Shown here piece after piece: positions 17,312 through 25,592 of a DNA stretch of 64,000 bases (positions are counted from its first letter, which is position 1; every line of letters starts with the position of its first letter). The DNA lies in NCBI GenBank assembly GCA_002256345.1, contig NKIY01000004.1, positions 203,876 through 267,875 on the forward strand, given 5' to 3'. The notes beneath the pieces are model-generated. The model worked only from the letters and a program-made list of their open reading frames with translations, was not told where the DNA came from and made no database searches. A program made the translations under genes and the position numbers. Origin of the DNA: Bradyrhizobiaceae bacterium PARB1. GTDB taxonomy: Bacteria > Pseudomonadota > Alphaproteobacteria > Rhizobiales > Xanthobacteraceae.

Positions 17312-19000
17312 CTAGACGCGTGTCATGTCGTACTGGGCGCGCTCTCCCGTGCCGTAACGCTGCAATGCTCCGTTCTCGCCGACCGCATTTGGACGCTGGA
17401 ATATCCAGTTCTGCCATGCGGTCAGACGGGCAAAGATCTTCGACTCCATCGTCTCCGGACCGGCGAAGCGGAGATTGGCTTCCAGCCCGGTCAGGCTGTC
17501 CGGAGAGAACGACGTCCGCTCCTCCAGAAACACACGGACCTCTTCGTCCCAATCGATGTCGTCGAGCGCGAAAGTGACGAGGCCGAGTTCCTCGGCAGCC
17601 TCGGCATCCAGCGCAACGCCGACCTTCTGCCGTGCGGCATCGACTTCGGACGGATCTGCGAGGAAGCGCGACTGCAGGCGGGTTAACCCGTTGCTCATCG
17701 GATAAGGGCCGAAATTCGCGGCGGTCAGAATGACCTCCGCAGGCGCACGATTGTCGCCCTGCTTCTCGCCGATCAGCATGTAGGAGCGATCGGCAGCGAA
17801 GATGAGTTCAGCGAGCGTGCCAACAAAGCAGGAGCCGGGCTCGACCAGGGTGACGAGGGTACGCGAGGTGACGTCGATCCGCTTCAGCACGCGCTTCCAA
17901 TAGTGCCGGATCTCGTTGACCAGCCAGTGATCGGAATTGGCTTCGATGACGTCGTCATAGGCCTGAACCCGGCTGCGCTCACCGACGGACTTGAACACGA
18001 GCATCGCGATCTCAAGTTCGTTGATGCGAAGATGCAGGATCGCGTCGTCCAGTTCGCGGGCGACCTGGAGCGGCCAGAAACTGGCGCCCTGCTCCACCAT
18101 GGCGGCGACAGTGTTCGGCGCATCGCTATCCGGCGCGTGGATGGTCAGCGTCGCTGTACGCTGCGCCCGGTTGATGTCCACATGGACAAATCCATAGCGA
18201 ATGCCGTCGGCGGTGAATTCGCGGCCAAGAGGCGACAGCGTGATGCCGTCACCATCGCCCTTGCGCTTCGACTGCGTGGCAAAGTCCTTCACCCGATCCG
18301 CTATCCTGGCTTCCAGTTTGGAATTGGACACGGTCTCGTCGACGAGTCGCCATTGCACCGCGCGATTGCCTTTGACGCCTTCTTCGATGGTGCAGAAGAA
18401 GTCCGCATGATCGCGGCGGACCTTGCGCTTGTCGACGACGCGGGTGAGACCGCCGGTGCCCGGCAGCACGGCAAGCAACGGAACTTCCGGCAACGACACC
18501 GCCGCCGAACCGTCATCGGCGAGGATGATATGATCCGCTGCGAGCGCAAGCTCGTAGCCGCCACCCGCTGCAGTGCCATTCACCACGCATATGAAACGCT
18601 GGCCGGAATTCTCGCTGGAGTCTTCGAGGCCGTTACGCGTCTCATTGGTGAACTTGCAGAAATTCACCTTATGGGCATGGGTCGCCCCGGCGAGCATGCG
18701 GATATTGGCGCCGGCGCAGAACACCCGGTTCTTGCCCGACTTGAGGAGCACGACCTTGACCTCGGGATGCTCGAAGCGCAGCCGCTGAACAGCATCGGCC
18801 AGTTCGATATCGACACCGAGATCATACGAATTCAGCTTGAGCTGGTAGCCCTCGAACAGGCCGCCATTCTCATCGACATCCATGGTCAGCGTTGCAGTGT
18901 CGCCATCGAACGTCACTTTCCAGTGCTTGTATTTCGACGGCTCGGTCTGGAAATCGATGAAGGTCGCACCGTTGGCGAGCTTACGGGGTTCGACGCCCAT
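17312..19000 (-). CDS. boxC: 2,3-epoxybenzoyl-CoA dihydrolase (benzoyl-CoA-dihydrodiol lyase)
   Basis: Opens the ring of 2,3-epoxybenzoyl-CoA by adding two waters, giving 3,4-dehydroadipyl-CoA semialdehyde and formate. The 562 residues match BoxC, an enlarged crotonase-superfamily protein with two crotonase-like halves. The first half shows NRVFCAGANIRMLAGATHAH (about residues 110-129) and an oxyanion region near CVVNGTAAGGGYELALAADH (about 158-177). The second half resumes around residue 270. ATG 19000 is preceded by a 103-base gap carrying two TGCA palindromes, so boxCBA probably has its own BoxR-controlled promoter. The next enzyme, BoxD (semialdehyde dehydrogenase), is not encoded here. 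Confidence 0.97.
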   Translation of the reverse strand: MGVEPRKLANGATFIDFQTEPSKYKHWKVTFDGDTATLTMDVDENGGLFEGYQLKLNSYDLGVDIELADAVQRLRFEHPEVKVVLLKSGKNRVFCAGANIRMLAGATHAHKVNFCKFTNETRNGLEDSSENSGQRFICVVNGTAAGGGYELALAADHIILADDGSAAVSLPEVPLLAVLPGTGGLTRVVDKRKVRRDHADFFCTIEEGVKGNRAVQWRLVDETVSNSKLEARIADRVKDFATQSKRKGDGDGITLSPLGREFTADGIRYGFVHVDINRAQRTATLTIHAPDSDAPNTVAAMVEQGASFWPLQVARELDDAILHLRINELEIAMLVFKSVGERSRVQAYDDVIEANSDHWLVNEIRHYWKRVLKRIDVTSRTLVTLVEPGSCFVGTLAELIFAADRSYMLIGEKQGDNRAPAEVILTAANFGPYPMSNGLTRLQSRFLADPSEVDAARQKVGVALDAEAAEELGLVTFALDDIDWDEEVRVFLEERTSFSPDSLTGLEANLRFAGPETMESKIFARLTAWQNWIFQRPNAVGENGALQRYGTGERAQYDMTRV

Positions 19001-19028
19001 GGTTCGTTTCTCTCTGTCTCGATTATGA

Positions 19029-19096
19029 ATTATAATGCACTATATTGGTTGAACAGCCCCATGTCCAGCCCACAAGAACGGATATAATGCATTTTA
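19029..19096. promoter_or_regulatory. Candidate BoxR operator pair upstream of boxC
   Basis: Two TGCA-centred near-palindromes: TATAATGCACTATA at 19032-19045 region and TATAATGCATTTTA at 19083-19096. Their centres are 52 bp apart, about five helical turns. The first overlaps a TATAAT-like -10 on the minus strand for boxC, so binding would block RNA polymerase. The same AATTATAATGCA word recurs upstream of bclA/boxR. BzdR/BoxR-family repressors are known to bind operators with TGCA repeats. Confidence 0.6.
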
Positions 19097-19103
19097 TTTC
19101 ATA

Positions 19104-19919
19104 TCAAGCCGCCTGTGAGGCAGCTTCACCATGCGTGCGAAGAAGACGGTTCGCGAAAGCCGACACTGCTCGAAGGGTGGTGACGGAGGCTTCGCGATGT
19201 GGGGCGTGGCCCGCGTGATCGACGAGCGTGACATCGACGGGGCAGTAGCACTCCTCCTGCGCGATCTCGATCTGTCGCACGGTCCCGTAGGGATCGTCGG
19301 AGCCCTGTATGATGGCGACCGGCACGCGCACGTAAGCAAGAGCCTCGGAGATATCGAAGCTCCGAAACGCAGGGTCCAGCCAGGCGTCAGCCCAGCCGTT
19401 GAAAGCGTTGTCCACGTTGCTGTGCCATCGCGACAGGCGCTGCTTGAGATCGTCCGTTTCGTATCTTTGCCTGGTCTGCCGGATCGCCTGAATTCCCGTC
19501 TCTTCCGTAATGAAGTGCGGCGCGATCAGCACCAGTCCGCGGACGCGATGGTCCTGAACGCTACCGGCATAGATCGACGCAATCGATGCGCCGTCCGAAT
19601 GACCAAGCAGCAGTCCACGCCGGAAGCCGATCGCATCGAGGACCTTGGGGAGAACGTCGAGAGCTTCACGGTGCATGTAATCGAGCGGCCTCGGCAGAGA
19701 TACCGGCGATGAGGCTCCGTATCCCGCCCGCGAATACACGAATATGCCCGCCCCCGTTTCCTGCTGAAGCTTTTGCGGAAACTCATGCCACAACGCTGCC
19801 GACCCAAGCCCCTCGTGCAGCATCACGATGGTCGGGGCTTCATCCGGACCCGGCCCAAGCATGAGGTATTCGAGCTCCTGGCCGTCGATCTGAAGCATTC
19901 CTTTGGGCTGTAGAGTCAT
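19104..19919 (-). CDS. Alpha/beta-hydrolase in the benzoyl-CoA cluster
   Basis: A 271-residue cytoplasmic alpha/beta-fold hydrolase. It shows the oxyanion segment MLHEGLGS (33-40), the nucleophile elbow GHSDG with Ser108, and a C-terminal catalytic histidine in VDHAGHAPH (about 240). It lies 26 bases after bclA and shares its transcript. The product of the box pathway is a CoA thioester, and dead-end CoA esters or lactones form easily, so a thioesterase, ester-cleaving or lactonase role (feeding benzoate to BclA or clearing a side product) is plausible. No such role can be read from the sequence. Haloalkane dehalogenase-type or esterase activity is equally compatible with the fold. Confidence 0.88.
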   Translation of the reverse strand: MTLQPKGMLQIDGQELEYLMLGPGPDEAPTIVMLHEGLGSAALWHEFPQKLQQETGAGIFVYSRAGYGASSPVSLPRPLDYMHREALDVLPKVLDAIGFRRGLLLGHSDGASIASIYAGSVQDHRVRGLVLIAPHFITEETGIQAIRQTRQRYETDDLKQRLSRWHSNVDNAFNGWADAWLDPAFRSFDISEALAYVRVPVAIIQGSDDPYGTVRQIEIAQEECYCPVDVTLVDHAGHAPHREASVTTLRAVSAFANRLLRTHGEAASQAA

Positions 19920-19945
19920 GGCGTCTTCCCGCGTTTGTCGTCTTG

Positions 19946-21538
19946 TTATGTGTCGCCTCGGAGCTTGAAGCGCTGGATCTTGCCGGTCGCCGTTTTCGGC
20001 AGACTGTCGACGAACTCGATCCAGCGTGGATATTTCCAGGGACCGACCGCCTTCTTCACGTGCTCCTTCAGATCGGCCGTCAACGCAGCGAGATCTACGC
20101 CCGGTCTCGCGACGACGAACGCCTTCGGCTTGAGCAGCCCTTCTGAATCCTTCGCGGGAACGACCGCTGCTTCGAGCAGGTCGGGATGCCCGATCAATGC
20201 GCTCTCGACCTCAAATGGCGAAACCCAGATGCCGGAGACTTTGAACATGTCGTCGGCGCGGCCGCAGTATGTGTAACGTCCGTCGGCATCCCGCTGATAC
20301 TTGTCACCCGTCCGCGTCCACCCACCTTCGAAGGTTTGCCGGCTCTTGCTGCGCTGATTCCAATAGCCCTCTGCCGCAGATGGCGCGTTCACGATGAGCT
20401 CGCCGATCTCGCCGTCGCTCACGTCGCGGCCGGCTTCATCGACAAGACGCACGGAGTAACCTGGAACCGGACGCCCCGAGGTCCCATATTTGACGTCGTG
20501 AGGAGCGTTCGACAGGAAGATGTGCAGAAGTTCGGTCGATCCGACACCGTCGAGAATGTCGACACCGAAACGTTCCCGCCAACTCTTGCCCACGAGTTCC
20601 GGCAGTGCCTCGCCTGCCGATGTACAGACCCGCAGTCTCTGCGTCCTGGGTGCAAGCTTGTTGTCTTCGTCGTTGAGCATGGATGCAAAAAGGGTCGGCA
20701 CGCCGAAGAAGATGCTGGGATCGTGTCGACGGATGAGATCGAACATGGTCGCGGGCGTTGGCCGATCGGGGTTCAGGATGGTGGACGCGCCGACCGACAT
20801 CGGAAAGGTGAGCGCATTGCCGAGGCCGTATGCAAAGAACAGCTTCGCGGCGGACAGACCGACATCGTCCTCGCGAATGCCAAGGATTTGCTTTGCATAG
20901 GTCTCGGCAGTTGCCTCGAGACTGGTGTGAAGGTGCCGGACGCCTTTCGGCATCCCCGTCGACCCGGATGAGTAGAGCCAGAAAGCGGGTTCGTCCGGAT
21001 GCGTGCGGGCCGTCGTGAAGTCGTCGCGCTCGCGGGCGATCTCCGCGTTGAACTCCAGATGTCCCTGGGCGTCCCCGCCGCAGACCACGACATGTTCGAG
21101 GCTTTGTATTTGGCCGAGCATGTCACGGAGGGCCGGCAAAAGGGGCGCCGAGACAAAAAGCACGCGGGCGCGACAGTCCGTGAGAATGTAGGCGTATTGT
21201 TCGGTGGTCAGCAGTGTATTGAGAGGAACCGGCACGATGCCAGCGCGCATGCTCCCGAGAAAAACGATTGGAAATTCAATCGTGTCGAGCATGATGAGCG
21301 CAACACGTTCCTCACGGCGGACGCCAAGCTTTTTGAGAAGATTGGCTAGTCGTCTGCTTTCCGTGTCCAACCCGGCATAGGTGATCTCGTTGACGGGATC
21401 CTTGAACACGACCTTGTCGCCGCGGCCGTCCTTCACATTTCTGTCGAGGAGATAGCTAACGGCGTTATAATTCCCGTCCGTACCAATCACGGCCGGAGCC
21501 CCGGCTGTCCCCGGATATGCTGCATTGCTCATCAGCAC
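19946..21538 (-). CDS. bclA: Benzoate-CoA ligase
   Basis: Activates benzoate to benzoyl-CoA with ATP, the entry step of the box pathway. The 530 residues fit benzoate-CoA ligases of the ANL superfamily. The phosphate-binding motif YSSGSTGMPKG is at 189-199, and the C-terminal hinge and catalytic lysine lie in TATGKIQRF (K520). The N-terminus with YNAVSYLLDRNVKDGRGDK is family-typical. I prefer GTG 21538 because GAGG lies seven bases upstream; ATG 21532 is the alternative. The gene is divergent from boxR and shares with it the operator-like sequences at 21567-21624. An alpha/beta hydrolase gene follows. Substrate range may extend to fluoro- or hydroxybenzoates, which the sequence does not settle. 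Confidence 0.95.
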   Translation of the reverse strand: MLMSNAAYPGTAGAPAVIGTDGNYNAVSYLLDRNVKDGRGDKVVFKDPVNEITYAGLDTESRRLANLLKKLGVRREERVALIMLDTIEFPIVFLGSMRAGIVPVPLNTLLTTEQYAYILTDCRARVLFVSAPLLPALRDMLGQIQSLEHVVVCGGDAQGHLEFNAEIARERDDFTTARTHPDEPAFWLYSSGSTGMPKGVRHLHTSLEATAETYAKQILGIREDDVGLSAAKLFFAYGLGNALTFPMSVGASTILNPDRPTPATMFDLIRRHDPSIFFGVPTLFASMLNDEDNKLAPRTQRLRVCTSAGEALPELVGKSWRERFGVDILDGVGSTELLHIFLSNAPHDVKYGTSGRPVPGYSVRLVDEAGRDVSDGEIGELIVNAPSAAEGYWNQRSKSRQTFEGGWTRTGDKYQRDADGRYTYCGRADDMFKVSGIWVSPFEVESALIGHPDLLEAAVVPAKDSEGLLKPKAFVVARPGVDLAALTADLKEHVKKAVGPWKYPRWIEFVDSLPKTATGKIQRFKLRGDT

Positions 21539-21566
21539 GACGTTTCCTCACGAGCGATCTTTTAGA

Positions 21567-21624
21567 ATTATAATGCATATAAAGTCACCAACTCGACTTG
21601 CTGTCAACGACATCCTGCACTATG
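21567..21624. promoter_or_regulatory. Candidate BoxR operator between bclA and boxR
   Basis: The divergent gap (21539-21662) contains AATTATAATGCATATAA (TGCA at 21574-21577) and a second TGCACTATG (TGCA at 21616-21619), 42 bp or four helical turns apart. The first shares AATTATAATGCA exactly with the site upstream of boxC. TATAAT within it could serve as a -10 in either direction, so BoxR bound here could control both bclA and its own gene. Confidence 0.6.
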
Positions 21625-21662
21625 TTTCAACAACCGACTAACTCGCTGGAATCGAACGTAGA

Positions 21663-22559
21663 ATGAGCGACGTAGAGGCAAGTGAGGCTCACTTTCTGAG
21701 AACATTGGGCGAGCGCGTGCGGACGATGCGTGGCTTGCGCGGTATGTCGCGCAAGGTCTTGTCATCGGCATCGGGCCTTTCGGAGCGCTACATCGCGCAG
21801 CTCGAAGCTGGTCAGGGCAATGTGTCGATCGTGCTGTTGAGACGCGTCGCAGCTGCGATGGCGGCCCATTTGGAGGATATTATCCCTGCCGCGGGAACGT
21901 CGCCGGATTCCCTGGTGATCAGGGACCTTCTCCGCAACGCGACGCCGCAGCAGATCGCCAAGGCCAAGGAAATTCTTTCCGGACAGGGATCATCGCGGCA
22001 GGCTGGCATTGCTTTGATCGGCTTGCGCGGCGCCGGCAAATCGACGCTTGGACGTGTCGTCGCTGACAAGATCGGCTGGACATTCGTCGAGCTCAACAAG
22101 GAAATTGAACGTCAGAGCGATTTGTCGGTCGCGGAAATTCTGGCGCTGTACGGCCAGGAAGGGTTTCGTCGCAAGGAGCAGGAGGCCTTGGCCGGCCTGC
22201 TCGCGCGTGGCGAACCGATCGTGCTCGCCACCGGCGGCGGGATCGTTTCAGAACCCGTCACTTTCGATCTCATTTTGTCATCGTTCTTCACGGTTTGGCT
22301 CCGCGCAAAGCCGGAAGAACATATGGGACGCGTGCGTCGACAAGGTGATCTCCGGCCGATGGCCGACAGCCGATCGGCAATGGAGGATCTGCGCACGATC
22401 CTGCTGAGCCGCGAGCCTCTTTACGCCCGCGCGGATGTGGAAGTCGACACGTCCGGGCTCACCGTCGAAAGGGCTGCCGCGCGGCTGCAGGAAGCGGTTG
22501 CGCCGGCTGTGAACTCGGACGAAATCGTTTCGTTGCAGCGAACCGCTGCAATCAGGTGA
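21663..22559 (+). CDS. boxR: BoxR-type regulator: XRE helix-turn-helix fused to shikimate-kinase-like domain
   Basis: Transcriptional repressor of benzoyl-CoA catabolism; BoxR/BzdR proteins respond to benzoyl-CoA. Of its 298 residues, about 12-75 form an XRE helix-turn-helix (RTMRGLRGMSRKVLSSASGL then SERYIAQLEAGQGNVS). A linker (about 80-113) leads to a shikimate-kinase-like fold with an intact P-loop GLRGAGKS (120-127), the sequence REQEAL-like KEQEALAGLLARG, and LATGGGIV (about 190-197). The domain binds the CoA-thioester effector in characterised homologues rather than acting as a metabolic kinase. The gene is divergent from bclA and its last four bases overlap the start of a small unknown gene. 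The TGCA palindromes in three neighbouring promoters fit its known binding preference. Confidence 0.95.
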   Translation: MSDVEASEAHFLRTLGERVRTMRGLRGMSRKVLSSASGLSERYIAQLEAGQGNVSIVLLRRVAAAMAAHLEDIIPAAGTSPDSLVIRDLLRNATPQQIAKAKEILSGQGSSRQAGIALIGLRGAGKSTLGRVVADKIGWTFVELNKEIERQSDLSVAEILALYGQEGFRRKEQEALAGLLARGEPIVLATGGGIVSEPVTFDLILSSFFTVWLRAKPEEHMGRVRRQGDLRPMADSRSAMEDLRTILLSREPLYARADVEVDTSGLTVERAAARLQEAVAPAVNSDEIVSLQRTAAIR

Positions 22560-23053
22560 GCGATTTGGCACAACATCGAAATACGACGCTTGGCGGCCTG
22601 CTCGTGGAGCGTGGTCTCGATCCGTGTTGTATCGTGGCGACCTACAACGATCTCGACCCCCGGGATGCCTGCGACGACTTCCGCGATATCGCCGACGTCG
22701 TGGGTGCAAATGTGCACCATTTACTTGATCGCATGCAGGATGGTCCGCGGATTGCCGACGGTTCTGCTGTTCTCTCTTTCGTCGCAATAGGCGACCGAAG
22801 AGCCCGGCTGACGAGCTTTCGCCGTTTCAGGATGCGGCGCCCCGGCGTGGCGCCAGGCGATATCGTCTACGACTACGACGCCGCGCATCTTCTTCATGCC
22901 TTCATAGCGCGCAGCGACCACCCGTATTTCTACGATGTCAGCGATGAAGACGGCATGGCCGATGTCATCGGCCATCTGATCGTCGAATGGCCTGACGACG
23001 GTTTGGATGCAACCGTACTTGCTGACTGCGCAGCGCTCCGTCTCGCATGCTAG
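22556..23053 (+). CDS. Unknown 165-residue protein coupled to boxR
   Basis: I do not recognise this protein. It starts with GTG at 22556 overlapping the boxR stop (GTGA), so translation is coupled to boxR. It is soluble, acidic (many DD/DE pairs) and histidine-containing, with no signal peptide. Recognisable blocks are GGLLVERGLDPCCIVATYND (12-31), DVVGANVHHLLDRMQDG, DIVYDYDAAHLLHAFI and HPYFYDVSDEDGMADVIGHL. No catalytic signature I know is present. The tight coupling suggests a job tied to BoxR or to benzoyl-CoA metabolism, for example an accessory or effector-modifying protein; that is inference. Its stop lies inside the repeat at 23050-23118. Confidence 0.75.
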   Translation: MSDLAQHRNTTLGGLLVERGLDPCCIVATYNDLDPRDACDDFRDIADVVGANVHHLLDRMQDGPRIADGSAVLSFVAIGDRRARLTSFRRFRMRRPGVAPGDIVYDYDAAHLLHAFIARSDHPYFYDVSDEDGMADVIGHLIVEWPDDGLDATVLADCAALRLAC

Positions 23054-23118
23054 AGTCTTTTATTTTGACGCGTTTTCTTGACGCGAACCGATATCCACTT
23101 CGCTCGAAAACGCTCTAG
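23050..23118. repeat. Palindromic intergenic repeat (CTAGAG...CGCTCTAG) typical of Bradyrhizobium relatives
   Basis: A 69-bp element bounded by CTAGAG and CTCTAG contains GACGCGTTTTCTTGACGCG and TTCGCTCGAAAACGC, with internal inverted repeats. I recognise near-copies of this sequence as widespread in Bradyrhizobium/Rhodopseudomonas chromosomes. It fills the whole space between the convergent boxR-linked gene and livF, and it supplies the stop codons of both (TAG at 23051-23053; CTA, read TAG on the minus strand, at 23115-23117). It may act as a bidirectional terminator. Confidence 0.7.
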
Positions 23119-23825
23119 ACGCCGAGATGCGTTTCCAGAATGTCCGGCTGCTGCGCCAGCACGGCTGGCCGATCGTCGAACACCACCTTCCCTTTGGCGA
23201 GCACGACAACGCGGTCTGCGATTCTTGAAAGCGCCCTGACATCCTTATCAACGACGATGCTGGCCACGCCTTCAGCACGGATGATGTCGAGTGTTTTCCA
23301 GATTTCGCGGGAGATCAGCGGTGCCAGCCCTTCGGTCGCCTCGTCGATCAGCAGAAGATCGGGATTCGTCATCAAGGCGCGGCCGATCGACAACATCTGC
23401 TGCTCGCCACCGGAGAGTTGATCACCTCCATTGCCACGCCGCTGGTGCAGCCGCGGGAACAGATCGAATATCCGTTTCAGGCTCCAGGCCGATCGTCCGT
23501 CCAGACCCGGCCGTGCCGCCATCACCAGGTTTTCGGTCACGGAAAGCGATGCGAAAATGCCTCGTCCCTCAGGCACCAGAGCGACACCGGACCGTGCGAT
23601 GTGTTCGACCTTGGAACGGGTGATGTCCTTGCCGTTCAGCGTGATATCACCGCGACGATCGGCAACCTGCCCCATGAGCGCGCGCAACAGCGTGGTCTTT
23701 CCCATACCGTTGCGTCCGATCAGGGCGATCTGTTCGCCGCGCGCAACGGTGAAATCGAGTCCGTGCAGAATCTGCCCGACACCGTAGAAGGCCTCCAGCT
23801 TACGTACCGATAACAGCGCACTCAT
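23115..23825 (-). CDS. livF: Branched-chain-type ABC transporter ATPase, LivF family
   Basis: One of two cytoplasmic ATPases of an importer for aromatic acids or amino acids. The 236 residues are normal for LivF. Walker A GRNGMGKTT is at 37-45, the signature LSGGEQQ at 137-143, and Walker B LLLIDEATEGL near 157-167. It is the last gene of the minus-strand operon and overlaps livG by four bases. The context (feruloyl-CoA-synthase-like ligase at the head, box genes alongside, shared TGCA operators) suggests uptake of benzoate or a phenylpropanoid rather than branched-chain amino acids. The stop codon lies in the 23050-23118 repeat. Confidence 0.94.
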   Translation of the reverse strand: MSALLSVRKLEAFYGVGQILHGLDFTVARGEQIALIGRNGMGKTTLLRALMGQVADRRGDITLNGKDITRSKVEHIARSGVALVPEGRGIFASLSVTENLVMAARPGLDGRSAWSLKRIFDLFPRLHQRRGNGGDQLSGGEQQMLSIGRALMTNPDLLLIDEATEGLAPLISREIWKTLDIIRAEGVASIVVDKDVRALSRIADRVVVLAKGKVVFDDRPAVLAQQPDILETHLGV

Positions 23826-24589
23826 GCCGCAGCCTCGTCTTCGCCGAGATAGGCAGCGCGCACCGCCGCATCCGACCGGACATCCGCCGGCAGGCCGCAG
23901 GCGATGATGCGACCGTCCGCCATCACGGTGAGACGGTCCGCCAGCTCAAACACCGCGTCCATATCGTGTTCGACCACGAGCAACGCGCAATCCCGCTTCA
24001 ACGATCCGATGAGCTGGATCATGCTGCGCGCCTCGGCATGTCCCATGCCCGCGAGCGGTTCGTCCAGCAGCATCACACGCGGACGCGTAGCTAGTACCAT
24101 CGCCGCTTCCAACTGACGCTGCTCGCCATGGGACAGATGCATCGCCATCACATCGGCGCGAGCCGACAGCCCGGCGCGCGCCAGCGCGGACAGTGTGGCC
24201 TGATTGGTCTGTGGATCGCGGTCCGGCGAGCGCCAGCAATTCAGCGGCGACGGCATATGAGACTGTACCGCAAGTCGCACATTTTCTCGCGCCGTGAACC
24301 GCGGAAAGATTGTCGTCTTCTGATACGAGCGCCCGACTCCGCGCAGCGCTCGCTTTTCCGGCGATGCGTGTGTCAGATCCAGCCCGTCCAGCCTGATCTG
24401 CCCGTCAGTCGGCAGAAGATCGCCCGACAACAGGTTGATCAACGTCGACTTGCCCGCCCCGTTCGGGCCGATCACCGCATGAATCTCTCCGATCCGCAGA
24501 TCGAGCGAAACATGCGAGACGGCAACCAATCCGCCGAACCGCTTGGAGAGATCGATCGCCTGCAGGGCGATCTGATGGTCTTCAGCCAC
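23822..24589 (-). CDS. livG: Branched-chain-type ABC transporter ATPase, LivG family
   Basis: Second ATPase of the importer, 255 residues. Walker A GPNGAGKST lies at 41-49, with a signature variant LSHGEQRQLE and Walker B VMLLDEPLAGMG; the family's H-loop VVEHDMDAVF is present. The start is GTG at 24589, overlapping the livM stop by eight bases, and the end overlaps livF by four. In the signature the second glycine of SGG is replaced by histidine (LSHGEQ), a variation also common in LivG proteins. It pairs with LivF on the membrane subunits LivH/LivM. Confidence 0.94.
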   Translation of the reverse strand: MAEDHQIALQAIDLSKRFGGLVAVSHVSLDLRIGEIHAVIGPNGAGKSTLINLLSGDLLPTDGQIRLDGLDLTHASPEKRALRGVGRSYQKTTIFPRFTARENVRLAVQSHMPSPLNCWRSPDRDPQTNQATLSALARAGLSARADVMAMHLSHGEQRQLEAAMVLATRPRVMLLDEPLAGMGHAEARSMIQLIGSLKRDCALLVVEHDMDAVFELADRLTVMADGRIIACGLPADVRSDAAVRAAYLGEDEAAA

Positions 24590-25592
24590 GGGTCGCCTCC
24601 GCTATTGGCCGAGGCTCAGGCGGAGCCGCTGGCGCCTCGCGCAACATGGCCATCAGGCGATCGAGCCCGTTCGGCATGACGAGCACGATGCCGATGACGA
24701 TGATGCCTTCTGCGAGCTTCCAATGCTCGGTGACACCTTTCAGAAATTCCTCGAGCCCGATCAGGATCAATGCACCGACGAAGGGGCCGGGCACCGAGTG
24801 AAGGCCGCCGATCAGCACCATGACCAGTATGGTGGCGGAGAAATGCCAGCCGAGAGTCTGCGGCGTGATGAAGCCGAATTGTGCCGCCGAGAAATAGCCG
24901 GCGATCCCGGCCATCATGCCCGACACGATGAAGGCAGACAGACGTAGCCGAAACACCGGAAAACCCAATGCGCGCGCTCGCCGCTCGTTGTCCCGTGCTG
25001 CGACCAGCGCACGGCCGAACGGCGAGTTAACCAGCCCAGCGAGCAACGCCGCTATCAAGACGGTAATCCCCAGGACGAGGAAATAGAATGCGAGCGGGTT
25101 TTCGAGATTGAGTAGCGCGGTCTCGCCGATCTTCATCGTTGGTTTGGTGTTGACGAAAATCCCGTCGGAACCACCCGAGAACTTGCTGTCGTGGAAGACA
25201 TAGAAAAGCATCTCCCCGAATGCCAGCGTGACCATGATGAAATAGATGCCGCGTGTCCGCAGCGCGAGCGCGCCAATGACGGCCGCGACAGCTCCGGATG
25301 CGATGATCGCAAGCGGCAGGGTCAGCCAGAGCGAAGCCGGATCGTATTTCGGCGTCGCCAGCGCCAGCACGTAGCCGGCAACGCCGAAGAAGGCAGCGTG
25401 GCACAGGCTGACAAGTCCGCCATATCCGACGACGAGATTCAGCGACATCGCCAGCAGGCCAAGGATGATCGCCTTGGTGGCGAACTGCACATAGTAAGTC
25501 GACACCAGAAACGGCAGCGTCAGTGCCGTGAGCATGATCAGCCCGCAAATCGCGGCGACACGCCAACCCGTCATAACCATCGAGTCAAACAC
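24582..25592 (-). CDS. livM: Branched-chain-type ABC transporter permease, LivM family
   Basis: Inner-membrane permease of 336 residues with about nine to ten hydrophobic helices (for example GLIMLTALTLPFLVSTYYV, AIILGLLAMSLNLVVGYGG, LVLGITVLIAALLAGLV). LivM motifs visible are NLVVGYGGLVSLCHAAFFGV and NERRARALGFPVFRLRLSAF, the EAA-like cytoplasmic loop. The start GTG 25592 overlaps the livH stop (GTGTTTGA). The C-terminus has a proline-rich cytoplasmic tail (EAPAAPPEPRPIAE). It is part of the fcs-like/SBP/livHMGF operon. Confidence 0.93.
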   Translation of the reverse strand: MFDSMVMTGWRVAAICGLIMLTALTLPFLVSTYYVQFATKAIILGLLAMSLNLVVGYGGLVSLCHAAFFGVAGYVLALATPKYDPASLWLTLPLAIIASGAVAAVIGALALRTRGIYFIMVTLAFGEMLFYVFHDSKFSGGSDGIFVNTKPTMKIGETALLNLENPLAFYFLVLGITVLIAALLAGLVNSPFGRALVAARDNERRARALGFPVFRLRLSAFIVSGMMAGIAGYFSAAQFGFITPQTLGWHFSATILVMVLIGGLHSVPGPFVGALILIGLEEFLKGVTEHWKLAEGIIVIGIVLVMPNGLDRLMAMLREAPAAPPEPRPIAEATRG

